Part shown: piece after piece, positions 23,811 to 35,500 of the stretch | Layout: every line of letters begins with the position of its first letter | Position numbering within the stretch: the stretch's first letter is position 1 | Translations under genes and position numbers: made by a program | Notes under the pieces: model-generated | Told to the model about the DNA's origin: nothing | Seen by the model: the letters and a program-made list of their open reading frames with translations, nothing else | Databases searched by the model: none | Source: Apus apus | Taxonomy: Eukaryota > Chordata > Aves > Apodiformes > Apodidae | Reading direction: 5' to 3' | DNA: 64,000 nt | Assembly (NCBI RefSeq): GCF_020740795.1 | Contig: NC_067304.1 | Span: 3,958,056 to 4,022,055 of the forward strand

Positions 23811-26800
23811 ATGTCCATGAGGAGCCCTGTTTCTCCCTACCTGGAGCTCGATGGAGCGGGCAGCATGGTGAACTGCAGCATCAAGACGGAGGAGAAGAAG
23901 GAGGGTGTCTATGAGTCCCCACCAGGGGCTGCCCCCAGCACTGAGCCCCGTCCCAACGACCCACCAGGGCCACCCCCGAAGGAGGGCACTGACCCCCAGG
24001 CCCTGCCACAGGTGGGTCCCATAGCTGTGACAAACACTGGTCCTGCTGGGCTGGCAAAGCATCATGGCCATTCCCACTCCAGACCTGGGCTCCTTCCCCT
24101 GGTAGAGTGGGTGGTTTGTTTCCCTGGATGGTTTTTCCTCATCCCAAGGAAAATGAGCTGGAGGCTGAGGTTCCCCCGAGGTTTTCTGGCCGTTGTTGAC
24201 TCTCTCAGGTCAGCCCTGGGACTTCAGTGCGTGGAGCACCCATGGCCACTTCCAGAGGTGCTCCAACCCTTCATTTTTAATTGCTCTTGGGTTTTGTCTC
24301 CCCCTGACCAGCAGCCTTCAGCCCTCCCATTCCCTGCGCTGCCTCCCAGGGGGATTTGGGCTCGGAGGAGCCAGGCAGTCTAAATAAATAATAGAAACCT
24401 CCAGCAAACAAATCTTTGTGGCACGAAGAGCAGAGATGCTCTCAAGTCAGGCTGGAGCAGGGAGGATGTGCCTGGCAGAGTGTGGTCCAGCAGTCAGCTG
24501 GGCATGGCCAGTTCTGAGCATCCCACTGGCCCAGCATCTTCCCGGAGTCCTGGGGACATCCCTCTCTGTGGGATGGGGTGCCAAGTGACACTGTGTGTGT
24601 GGCAGGAGTCCTGCTCTCCAGCCAGCGATGCCCTGGAACCCCGGCGCTCTGCCTTCGAGCCGGCTGTCAGCAGCCAGGAGAAGCTGGACTTCAACAGGAA
24701 CTTGAAGGAGGGTAAGAAAGGTTTCTGAGTTGCCTCTGAGACCTCCCCTGCTCTCTTTGGGCCCCTGGTTATTTTTTTGCTGTGGGATGGGGGTGAACCA
24801 CCCCGTGCTGCGGGTGCAGAGCCTGGGGCTGTGCTCACCTGGCTGTCCTCCCTCTCCCTGCTCTGCTGACCCTGGTCCCTGCTGGTGTGGACAGTGATGC
24901 CAACCATTGAGAAGTTACTGTCCAGTGACTGGAAGGAGCGGCTGCTGGGCCGGAACACCGCCGAGTCCAAGGAAGTGAAAGGTGAGGTCTGCCCATGTCC
25001 ACCCACCTCCACCATCCTCCTGCCCACACCTGTGCAGCCAGGGCTGGAAACAGGGCAGTTCTCCCGTAGCTGGAGCAGAGATGTGCCTACAAGTGTGTGT
25101 AGTCAGTAGAGATTTGTGCTTTTTTTTTAACCAAATCATTCATTTGATTTCTTTTTTTTGGGGCGTGAGCATCCCCGATGAAAGCTCTCCTTGGACTGCA
25201 CAGAGGGGATGGTTCAGCACACGGGGGGGGTCTTTACACTCCCCACACCAGCACCCAGTGGTGATGCTGCTCACCTTCCCCAAGCCCCTGACCTGCAGCC
25301 GCTCGGTTTCTTCCAGGAACCCAGGAGAGCCTGGCAGAGAAGGAGCTCCAGTTGCTTGTCATGATCAACCAGCTGTCCACGCTGCGGGACCAGCTCCTGA
25401 CGGCCCACTCGGAGCAGAAGAACATGGCAGCCATGCTCTTTGAGAAGCAGCAGCAGCAGATGGAGCTGGCACGGCAGCAGCAAGAGCAGGTGGGCTTGGG
25501 TCCCCAGGGGAAGCGTTTGCCAGGGACCATCCATCCCTTCAGGAATCCCTCTGGGATCTGCTGGCTGCAGGGCCAGGAGTGGTGGGGAGGTGGCTTTGGC
25601 ATCATGGGCAGTGGGACTTCACTGTCTGCCCAGAAACCCTCCCATTTTCTGGGCCCATCCCAAAGGCTCCCAATCTTGCTCCCTGGTGCCAGGAGGACAA
25701 GGGTCAAAGGAGATGGGAATTGCTCTTCTTAAAATAATTAAACCACACTGGGTCCTTCCTGACCATGCTCTGTTTGAACACCTCTTCGTCCTCGGTGCTA
25801 TGGGCAGGGGTGACACCCCCAGCACACCCTGGGGTGGGGATGGCACTGTCCCTCCCAGCCTGTTTCTCTCTCCATGCCCTGGGAAGTGGCTCAGGATTCT
25901 CTGCAGACCCTTTGTCTCTGTTCTGCTGGTGTTGAGCAGCTCGTGCTGGGCCGTGGCCCCTGTGGGGCCCAGCTCAGAGCTGCTGGTGACGCTGCTGCCT
26001 TCCCTCTGCAGATCGCCAAGCAGCAGCAGCAGCTCATCCAGCAGCAGCACAAAATCAACCTGCTGCAGCAACAGATCCAGGTAAAGGTGGGGGACACCTC
26101 CCTCTGCCCCCCATCCCGTGCTGGGAGATTGCAGCCCTCCTCGTGTGCTGGGCTCGTGTCCCCTCCTGGGGCCAGGCAAGGGGACAGCACTGCCTGCAGT
26201 GTCCCACAGAGGTTCTCTGGTCTCTCTGCTTCTTTCTCCTCTTCCCTCCAGCAGGTCAACATGCCCTATGTCATGATTCCTGCCTTCACCCCCAGCCACC
26301 AGCCTCTCCCTGTCACTCCTGACTCCCAGTTAGCACTGCCCATCCAGCCCATCCCTTGCAAACCAGGTGAGTGGGGTCCCCGAGGGCTGTCCCAGCCCTT
26401 TGGGGTGTCCCCCAGCCCCCCAACCCCTCTCCCTCTGCTCCCCACAGTGGATTACCCAGTGCAGCTGCTGCACAGCCCCCCTCCTCCCACGCTGAAGAGA
26501 CCCGCCGGCTCGGGCCACCTCCAGATGCAGGTACAGCCCCAAAGCAGCTCCATCCCCCCAGGCTGGGGTGCTGGGCAGGGGGGGGGGCTACACTTCACCC
26601 TGCTTCTCCCTCCACCACAGGAGACCTCACAGCCACTGAACCTGACAGCCAAGCCCAAAGGTTCTGACCTCCCCAGTGCCTCCAGCTCGCCCAGTTTGAA
26701 GATGAGCGGCTGCCAGTCCCTCACACCAAGTCATGGGGCCACCAGGGACCTGCAGACCAGCCCGTCCAACCTGCCTCTGGGTGGGTTCCCAAGTGCCTTT

Positions 26801-28723
26801 ACTGATAGTCCATGCCCTCCTCTGGCCACTTCCCAGAGACTGGGGACATCTCCCTGGGGTCCCTCCTCCCTGGGTGGCCTGGGTGGACACCTGCTGCTCT
26901 GTGCTACCCCCTCAGGACATGCAGTTGCAATGGTCAGAGTGGGGTGGGGTGCTGCGGGGTGTCAGAGGAGCTGGTGCTGATGGGTGCCCATGCTGGTGTC
27001 CTGCCAGGGTTCCTGGGAGAAGGTGATGCCATCACCAAAGCCATCCAGGACGCGCGGCAGCTGCTGCACGGCCACAGCGGAGCCATGGAGGGATCACTGA
27101 GCAACCCCTACCGCAAGGTGAGCCCACCTCTCACCCCACCACAGCTGGGTCTCCAGCTGTGGGCAGGCTCCCCTGGCTTGGAGCTGGTTCCTGACTCTCT
27201 GCTGTTCTGCAGGACCACGTGGGGATCGACTCTTCTCCAGTGAAGGAGCGGATGGAGGAGACCCCCACCCACCGGCTGGATGAGGCCCTCTTGACCTGTG
27301 AGATGGATGGTAAGGACAGCTGAGAGCCCCATGGTGTGACCCCTGCCTGCTCCTTCCTGGGCTCCTGACCCACACCGGGGTGTCGCCACAGGCTCACGGC
27401 ACTTCCCCGAGTCCAGGAACAACAACCACATCAAGAGGCCCATGAATGCCTTCATGGTGTGGGCGAAGGACGAGAGGAGGAAGATCTTGCAGGCCTTCCC
27501 AGACATGCACAACTCCAGCATCAGCAAGATCCTGGGTGAGTGCTGGGGATGGGTTTGGGGGGCTTGGGGCAGGACCCTCCTCTACATCCCTCTTGGGGGA
27601 CTCAAGCTCCATCCAGCTGCTCACTCTGCTTGTCCTCAGCCACCCACTTACGGGTGATGTCCACGATAGTGCTGCCCCTGTTGTAGCATCACTTTTGGAG
27701 GTGCCTGTAGTAGTGTGGACCCCACCAAGCCAACATGTCACCTCTCCTGACAGTCCTGCTGTGGTTCTTGGTCACACTGGTCCTTCCCCGTGGCCATGTC
27801 ACTATTAAAATCATGTGGTGCCATCACCCACATCCTGTCCAAAGGGCCCTGAGCATGAATCAGCTCTTGTGATGGCTGTAGAATTACAGAATATCTCAAG
27901 TTGGAAGGGACCTGTAAGGATCATCAAGTCCAACTCCCTGCTCCCCACAGGAGTACCTGAAACTAAATCATATGACTAAGAGCATCACCCAGATGCTCCT
28001 TGAACTAGCCAGGAGCTGGTGGGGGGTTTCACCAGCTTCACCACGGCGGGTCGGGTCTGAGCGTGCCCGGCGGCTCCTCTGTGCTCAGGCTCCAGGTGGA
28101 AATCCATGACAAACCAGGAGAAACAACCCTACTACGAGGAGCAAGCCCGGCTGAGCCGGCAGCACCTGGAGAAATACCCTGACTACAAGTACAAGCCCCG
28201 GCCCAAGCGCACCTGCATCGTGGAGGGGAAGCGGCTGCGGGTGGGCGAGTACAAGGCGCTGATGAGGAACCGGCGGCAGGACGCCCGGCAGGGCTATTTG
28301 ATCGGGTAACACACCCCTTCCCCACCCCCTCCCCAACCCTTTTCCACTCCCCAACCCTTCCTGGGGGGCTCACCTGCCAGCAGGGTTCTTGCAGGGACAG
28401 AGAGCGCCTTGAACAGCCCAGCTGGTGACTGCCTTCCCCTGTCCTGCAGGTCCCAGGGCAGCCAGCTGCCCCCCGCCTCCTCCGAGGTGCTGTACCAGAG
28501 GCCGGTGGGCATGCAGCTGACCCCCCCACTGATGGAGCACTACCTGCCCCGTGGGGGGGACCCTGGCATGCCTGTCATTGTCAACACCCGCAGCCTCAAG
28601 GAAGGGGACGGTGGTGACGACGGGCACTCGGTGGCCGAGGGCGAGATGTACCGCTACAGTGAGGAGGAGGACTCGGAGGGAGAGGACAAGAGTGATGGCG
28701 AGCTGGTGGTGCTGACAGACTGA
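23811..28723 (+). CDS. SOX13: SOX13, SoxD-group HMG-box transcription factor
   Basis: Nuclear DNA-binding protein of the SoxD group (with SOX5/SOX6) that lacks its own activation domain and works through dimerisation and partners. Coding exons: 23811-24011, 24606-24711, 24895-24981, 25317-25489, 26012-26080, 26252-26366, 26448-26530, 26621-26780, 27008-27117, 27213-27309, 27392-27535, 28089-28305, 28450-28723. They total 1836 nt, 611 aa (human about 622). The start MSMRSP follows acceptor TTTAG at 23809. Residues about 132-212 form the leucine-zipper/Q-rich coiled coil ([20 protein letters not shown], then QQQ-rich). PLNLTAKPK follows. The HMG box starts at about residue 414 ([12 protein letters not shown]) and is split between exons at KILG|SRWKSM; it contains [20 protein letters not shown]. 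The acidic C-terminus ends DGELVVLTD. No lesion seen. Assignment to SOX13 rather than SOX5/6 rests on N- and C-termini and synteny. Confidence 0.97.
27878..28012 (-). repeat. CR1 LINE 3' fragment in SOX13 intron
   Basis: Reverse-oriented CR1 tail: GAATTACAGAAT edge, then TTGGAAGGGACCTGTAAGGA and ATCATCAAGTCCAACTCCCT. It lies in the intron that splits the HMG box, and its far end is about 75 bases before the acceptor of the next exon at 28089. Confidence 0.85.
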
Positions 28724-30475
28724 GAGGGGGGGGGCCCCAGGATGGGTGGCTGGGGAGGGGGGTGGGTGGCAGGGCTGGCTGCCACCAAAAAGGAGGTCAC
28801 AGCATCCCCCGATGGGATGGGACTCGGTAGAAGGGCTGCGCTGGGAGCAGAGGGGAGCACACGGGTGCTGCTTCACCCCACCCAGGTGGGCACACAGTGG
28901 GTTGTTTGTTGGGGTTTGTTTTTTTTTTTGGGGGGGAGGAGGTGCTGCCCAGGGGAGTGATGAGCAGTGATGTGTGCTGGAGGAGGCCATGGCCAGGATG
29001 TGCTGAACCCACTGGGCAACCTGGCTCAGCCTTGCTTTGGTGGCGGGGGCCACCTGGCTTGGGGACACGGGTGCTGTGGTTGCTGAGCTGTCCTTCACCC
29101 ACAGCCCTCCTAGGAGGTTCCCAAGGGTGCAGGAAAACCTCCAGAGCATCTCCCAGCCCTCCAACACCTTTGCAGAGAACTTCCCCTGCAGCCACCAGCC
29201 CCACTGCTGGCGACACGGGATGGGGACACGCTTGTCCCTCTCTCAGCCCTGCCTGACCTCCTTGCTGCATTTCCCACTTGGTCTTTGGAGCCTGCCAGCA
29301 AATTCCCATGGAGCCATTTTTAGCTCTCGCCTGGCCTGATGACCAGCCAAGGGCTCCAAGGAGCCTTTTATGCTCCTGACAGCTCTGGCCCACTTTGTAA
29401 ATGAAGTTGCTGCATGTTCTCTGGCTGTGCCCTTACCCTGGGCACCAGCCCCAGCTGCTGTGGGTACATCTCCATCTCTGGGCACCTCCCTCCTGCTCTC
29501 CAGCTCTGCCAGCTGCAGGCTGTGCCCTGGGCCTGCAGCATCAGGCCATGTGAGAAACAACAGCCAGGATTAAAAAAAAAAAAAAAAAAAGGAAATAATG
29601 AAAAAAAAAAAGCAAAAATACCCCTTTGTCCCAGTCAGAGCCCAGCCCGGGGGTGTCTGGGGTGCAGGGTGGTTGGCAGAGCCTGCAGTTTCCAGCTGTG
29701 TGCAGTGTCCAGCTGTGTGTGCAGTGTCCAGCTGTCCGTGCAAGATGTCCAGCTGTCCAAGCAAGGCTGTGCCTGCTGTGTCTGCCTGTACCTGCAGTGT
29801 CCATGCACCACCCTGTGGCAACAGCCAGAAACAGGCACCGCGGCTCCAGCCGCAGCCACCAGGTCCCAGCAGAGGGACCTTGCCGGGGTGCAGAAGCAGC
29901 CGTGGTTGCCCGGGGCTCCAGGCAGGGCCACAGACCCTGCCCTGGGGACTTGCAGCAGATCCATGTGCTCAGCACAGGGCAGGGGTCTGGAGCAGCAGCT
30001 CCACAGCATCGGGGCTCGGGTGATGCTGCCCTGCACCCCAAGGGGCTGTTCATCCAAGGGGGAGCATCTTGCCTCCTCACCCCCTCCCCAAACCCCTCTC
30101 TCCTCTCTTGCCCTTCGTCAGTGCTTTATTTATTCCCCCTCCCTGTGCTGCTCTGGCTGGGACTGGGGGCCCTGGGGAAGGGGTTCCAGTTCCCAGGGTG
30201 GGATTGGCTGCAGAGGGAAGGAGATGAGCCTGACAAAGATGCAGCTCTTCCTCTTCCTTTTGTCTTTTTTTTTGGTGTTTTTGTTTTGTTTTGGGGCTTT
30301 CTTGTGTTTTTGTTTTGGGTTTTGTTTTGTTTTTTTTTTTAAAGACTGTAAATATAGATAGAGCTTTATTTTGTTAATAAGACGATGAGTAACTTAACCT
30401 GTATATTTCACATACTTGTTTACAATTGTCCCCCCCCACCCCTTGGCACAATAAAGATGACTTTTTGGAGCAGAG
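28724..30475 (+). other. SOX13: SOX13 3'UTR with poly(A) signal
   Basis: From the TGA to the canonical AATAAA at 30450-30455, about 1.73 kb. The middle has poly(A) (about 29570-29610) and a short repeat of CAGTGTCCAGCTGTGTG (about 29690-29760). The last 150 bases turn AT-rich and contain a Pumilio-type element TGTAAATA at 30347-30354. Cleavage is expected 10-30 bases after the signal. The long open frames here are not conserved-looking and are rejected as coding. Confidence 0.8.
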
Positions 30476-30648
30476 GTCTGGGTCTGGACTTTATCTGGGC
30501 TCAGGGAGAGCAGAGGGCTGCCCAGGGAGGAGGAAGGGCAGAGATGGGGGTGCTTGTTTCCCCCCTTCCCTGCCCCTCTTCCAGCACAGGCCCCTCCTCA
30601 GGCTCTTGCTCCCTGTGAAATTTTCTCTTGTGCTATTTCTCAGCTTTC

Positions 30649-30920
30649 ATAATCACAGAATTGGTTTTGTTGGAAAAGACCTTTAAGATCAACAAGTCCA
30701 ACCATTAACCCAGCCCTGCTAAGGCCACCACTAACCCCTGTCCCTCAGCACCACATCTATACAGCTTTGAAATCCCTCCAGGGATGGTGATGGCACCTGT
30801 CCTGGACCAATGGTGCCAGGGTCTGACAACCCTTTTGGGGAAGAAATAGTTCCTAAAATCCAATCTAAACCTCCCCTGGCACGATTTGAGGCCATTTTCT
30901 CTTTCCCCTGCCCTGTCCAT
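30649..30920 (-). repeat. CR1 LINE 3' fragment between SOX13 and ETNK2
   Basis: Reverse-oriented CR1: ATAATCACAGAATTGG edge, GGAAAAGACCTTTAAGATCA, CCCTCAGCACCACATCTA and CTCCAGGGATGGTGATGGCA. The last block belongs to the older, inner part of the CR1 3' region. It sits in the roughly 0.9 kb gap between the convergent ends of SOX13 and ETNK2. Confidence 0.9.
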
Positions 30921-31399
30921 CCCTAGTGAGTCCCCCTCTGCTCCCCTCTCCTCTCCACCTCTCACCTCTGTTGAATTGAGGTCTAACCCCACATGACAGC
31001 AGGTTTGGGGGTTCAACCTCTTCTACCCAGTGCCTGCTGCAGCCAAGTGCTCCAACCAGAGCCACAGCCCAGCGGGGCCCAGGATGAAGACGTAGGATCA
31101 GCTCTGAAAGAGGCTGGGTTAAAGCCCAGGGCATCGCTACGGGACAAGGACAATCCCCCAGCAGTTGCTGCCAGCAGGGAAGCAGCAGTGGGTGCTGGAT
31201 GGAAACCCCCTCCTGTGCTGCACAGCCACTGGTCTCTGCAGCACCCAAAGGCAGTCAGGAGCACAGGGGACACAGCCCATCCTCTGAGGGGGCAGCACCA
31301 GCTGCAGAAGGGCTGAGCACACTGCCAGGTCCCAGGGCTGCTGTCCTTACTCCAGGACAAGTCCTGCACCAATCCCCACAGACCTACCATTCCCCATTT

Positions 31400-32599
31400 C
31401 CAGCTTCCAGCAGCTTTTATTTTGCACCAAAATGAACATGAGATGCAACAAGTCCCAGTTCTTGCTGGGGCAGGTTCCTGTGTCCATGCAGAGGAGACCA
31501 GCCACCTCATCCCCACAGCACTCGCTGAGCTGCCGAAGCAGGGACAGAGGGGTCTGATTCCACCCCAAATTTGATGCACAACCACTGTCACAAGCTGGGC
31601 AGTGCTCAGTAAGCTCAGATCACCCTCCTGGAGCTTGTGATGGGGGAAGCAGCTGAATAAGGGATGAAGCTGTGCCCAGCTCATGGAGCTGGTTGGCTTT
31701 GTCCAACCTCCAGCCAGAGTCCCACGTGGGGACAGAGCCAAGACAGGAGCACAGGGACTGCACCCACAGGAGGAGCACAACTGACTCCTCTGGCCATGGG
31801 GTGGACAGGGAAGGCAGAGCTGGGAGCCCCTTGCTTTGGCAGCTACAAGGGAAGCTATGATGGGAGCTAACAGGGGTCTGAAGGACCACAGCTGTGGGGA
31901 GAAGCAGAGGCAGCTGTGGGCTGAGCACATCTCAAGGGGTGCAGGAGCCCAGCAAGTCCCCTGTGGTCATGGCTGTCACCTCCCCTCCCTGCTCTGCACC
32001 ACCTGAGCCAGAGGGCAGCAGCACCCACCCCTCAAGGAAAAGGGTCCTGTGCTCAGACACAGTCCCAAGCCCAGGGCCAAGACTGGCCCAAGAGCTGTGC
32101 TGGTTTGGGGTGGGAGCCCAGGAGGTACCGAGCAGGCAGGGCAAGAGGGGACGGAGGGAGCAGTGAAGGCGATGGGCACAGCGAGTGTGGGGGGCAGCTA
32201 AAGCAGCTGTGCAGCTCTGGGGGCTCCTGAGCAGATTGGGGGGACCCATTTCCCCCCCTCGGGGACAGAACAGACGGGACAAACCTGGTGCCAGGCCAGG
32301 CAGCAGCAGTGCCAGCAAAGCACGGACCTGCCGGGCACCGGGACTGAGCGGGGCTCAGTTAAGGCGATGGTAAAGGCTTCCTTGCGTAGGCAGGGGCCTC
32401 TCCGAGGCCATGGTCCTCTCTAGCATCTCATGGTCCAGTCTCAGGTATGTCCAGGGTCTCCTTTAATCGGTGGCCAGGTCAGAGCTTCTTTCTCCCTTCC
32501 CACCGTCAGGACCTGCCCTCACCCCCGGCTGGGGTGGGGAAGGGGCAAGGGGGACGCAGCAAGGACAAAAATAGCTCAGGGTCTCATGTGCTGGAGATG
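31400..32599 (-). other. ETNK2: ETNK2 3'UTR and poly(A) signal (probable)
   Basis: Downstream of the ETNK2 stop the first canonical signal on the minus strand is AATAAA, read from plus-strand TTTATT at 31416-31421. This would give a 3'UTR of about 1.2 kb. No other gene is recognised in this stretch. An earlier weak signal cannot be excluded. Confidence 0.55.
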
Positions 32600-35500
32600 C
32601 TATTTGGAAATCTGCAGGGCTGTGACCACTGGCTTCATCTTGAAGTACTGTTTAAACCTTAGCTTTGCATATCTGCCAGGAGAGAGGAGAGGGGGACAGA
32701 CATGAGATGCTCATGTCCCCAGCCCAGTGTGCTCTGGCCTTGGATGATCCCTCCAGCACAGAAGGATCATTGGGATCCTCTTGATCCAGTCATTGAACCT
32801 TGAACTGTGCTGGGAGAAAATGCCCCCCAGCCCCAACACACTCACCTTAAGAAGTTAAAGTCTATGGTAGAGTATTTATCCTGGATCAAGCCCCAGCATG
32901 CCCAGAAGAAATGGGATGCCTGCAACACACAAAACAAGGATGAGCAACAGGCACAGGGTGTCCCTGCCTGTGGGATGAGTTGCTTCCGCCTCTCCTGCCT
33001 GGGTCCCAGAAGTTCTGTGGCTGTGATGACAGGACATGGGGAGGCAGCCAGCTGGGGCTGGCCCACACGTGCTCTTACATGCTCCAGAAGCTGGTCCCAG
33101 CCCCAGGAAAGGATTCCAGCAGGAAGGATGCTGAACAGCCACACAACATGCCCAGGGTACCAGCCTCTGCACTTGCAGCTGGGACATCCCTCCTGCCAGC
33201 TCCAGACAACACTTTGTCATAAGTTTCCAGCAAACTGGCTCCACGTGCCCATGGCATTTACCAAAGAGGATTTCCTCATGCTCAGCTGTACCCAAGGTCC
33301 ACCAGGCTATCAGAGACACACTGTCCCTTGGCATGTGTCAGTGGGATTGCAGACTGTCAACTTTACCTCCGACCTGGCCCGAGGTGCAGCAGGTCTCTTT
33401 GGGCCACCCTCCTGCCCCAGATGCCCCCAAACCCCCAAGCTGGTACCTGCACCCCCATTGTCACCAGCCAAGCTGCAGAACAAAGCCCCAACTCATCCAA
33501 GAACAGGGAAAAACCCATCCCACAGGCAGCCCTCGGGAGAGCCTGGCTCCTTCCCACCTCCACCACTCACCAAAGTAAACTTGTTCACTTGCACGTAGAG
33601 AGCCTCCAGCTCCTCCTCGGACACCCCCAAGTTGCCTGGGTCCCCCTGGGTGAGTTGCTTGTAGGCCAGCAGGTAGAATTGCAACCACTGCAGTTGGGTC
33701 TCCTTGCTGGGGAAGAGCTGATAATCCACCTCCTTCACACCTGTGAGGGGAGCCAGGGTCAGCCATGCCCAGGGGACAGAAGGGTGAAAGGGTGGACTTC
33801 TCCAGGGTGAAGTGAGGTGACCACAGGGCTCCCCCCGTGCACGACCAGGTGAGTGAAAGCCCTGCAGCTCCAGGTGTGCACAAGCCAGGGATCAGCCCTC
33901 TGACTGGAAGCACGTACACAGCTCTTACAATCATAGAAAAGAATCACAGAATTGTTTTGGTTGGAAAAGACCTTTAAGATCATCATGTCCAACCATCAAC
34001 CCAGCACAGCCAGGGCCACCACTAAACCACGTCCCTCAGCACCATATCTACACAGCTTTTAGATCCCTCCAGGGATGATGATTCCCCCACTGCCCTTTCA
34101 CTGACAACCTTTTCAGTGAAGTTTCCTCTAACACCCCATCTAAACCACCCCTGGCACAACTTCAGGCCATTTTATTTTGTTCTATCACTTGTTCCTTGGG
34201 AGAAGAGACCAACCCCGCTCACTCCACCCTCCTTTCAGGTCTCCCCCTTAAGCTTCCTTTTCTCCAGACTAAATACCCCCAGCTCCCTCAGCCACTCCTC
34301 ACAAGACTTGTTCTCCAGACCCTTTCCCCAGCTTTTTCTTGCATGGTTAAGAGCTGGGCTGGTGGGGGCACTGCCCCCCACCCGCAGCACAGCACACACC
34401 ACCAGCAGAAACCATCCGTCGCACATCACTCTGTCCCAAGGAGGAGCTGCCCATTTCCATGTTTGGGACCAGAAATGCAACAGTCTCCTTCCTCCCCAAG
34501 GATGGGGACACCCAGGGGGAGCCACTGGAACCAGGGCAGGGGGGCAGCCTTTGGTGGGAGGAGCCCAACTCACCTGCAAACTCATTGAAGTGGTTTCCGA
34601 TGTCGAACGCCTGGTAGTTGTAGCCTGTGTACTCGTAGTCGATGAATCGAACTTGCTCTGTGGAGGCAAAGGGTTGGGAGAGGGGCTGGAGATGGAGTCA
34701 CCAGCCCCTGGGGAGGTGGGCAAGGGACGAGACCCCCTCCACCAGGCAAGCAAAGCTGCTGCCATGAACCTCGTGTCCTGTCGTAGATGATGTTCTTGCA
34801 GAGCAGGTCGTTGTGGCAAAGCACGATGGGGGAACCCAACTGGGAAAGAGTTTCCTTCATCCAGGCCAGCTCGTGTTCAAGCACCTCCAGGCTGGGCACA
34901 TCCTGCTGGAGGCTGGGGAAAGGGACGAGGTGGAATCACTTCTGCTCCCAGGGAACCTCCCTTGAGGACAGAGGGGCAGCCTTGCTTCTCGCTTCCCTCC
35001 GTGTCTTTCATAAATGAACACATTAATGACACAAAGTGAGGGCTAATGAGGCCACTTTTGGTGGGGAGGCCAGGTTTGGCTTGGACACCCTCTGGCACTG
35101 TACCCAGGGTGCTGAGCAGATGCCACAGCGCAGACTCAGCCCTTCCCTCCATCCCCTAAATTCACCCAACCTTCCACCAAGCCCCCCAGCGCTTGCTCCC
35201 AAAGCACCTCACTAACCCCCAGGCAACGGGAATTTTTTGGACTCTCCCAGGGCATGTACCCTCTCAGCAACCTCCGAAGTTTCAATTCCAAGAAGAGAGG
35301 CAGTTAATCATTACCCTAAATTGGCTGCACAGAAGGTGCAGGCTTGGGTAAAGTCTGCCTGCAGCGGGGCGAGTGCTGAGGAAAGCCCCGTGTCCTGCTG
35401 CTGCTGCTGCTCAGGGAGCAGGTTAATTATTCGCTTGCCTTCAGGTTCATTCACCTCCACCACCTCCTGGGGCTGCCCACATCCTCCCCAGACACCCCGG

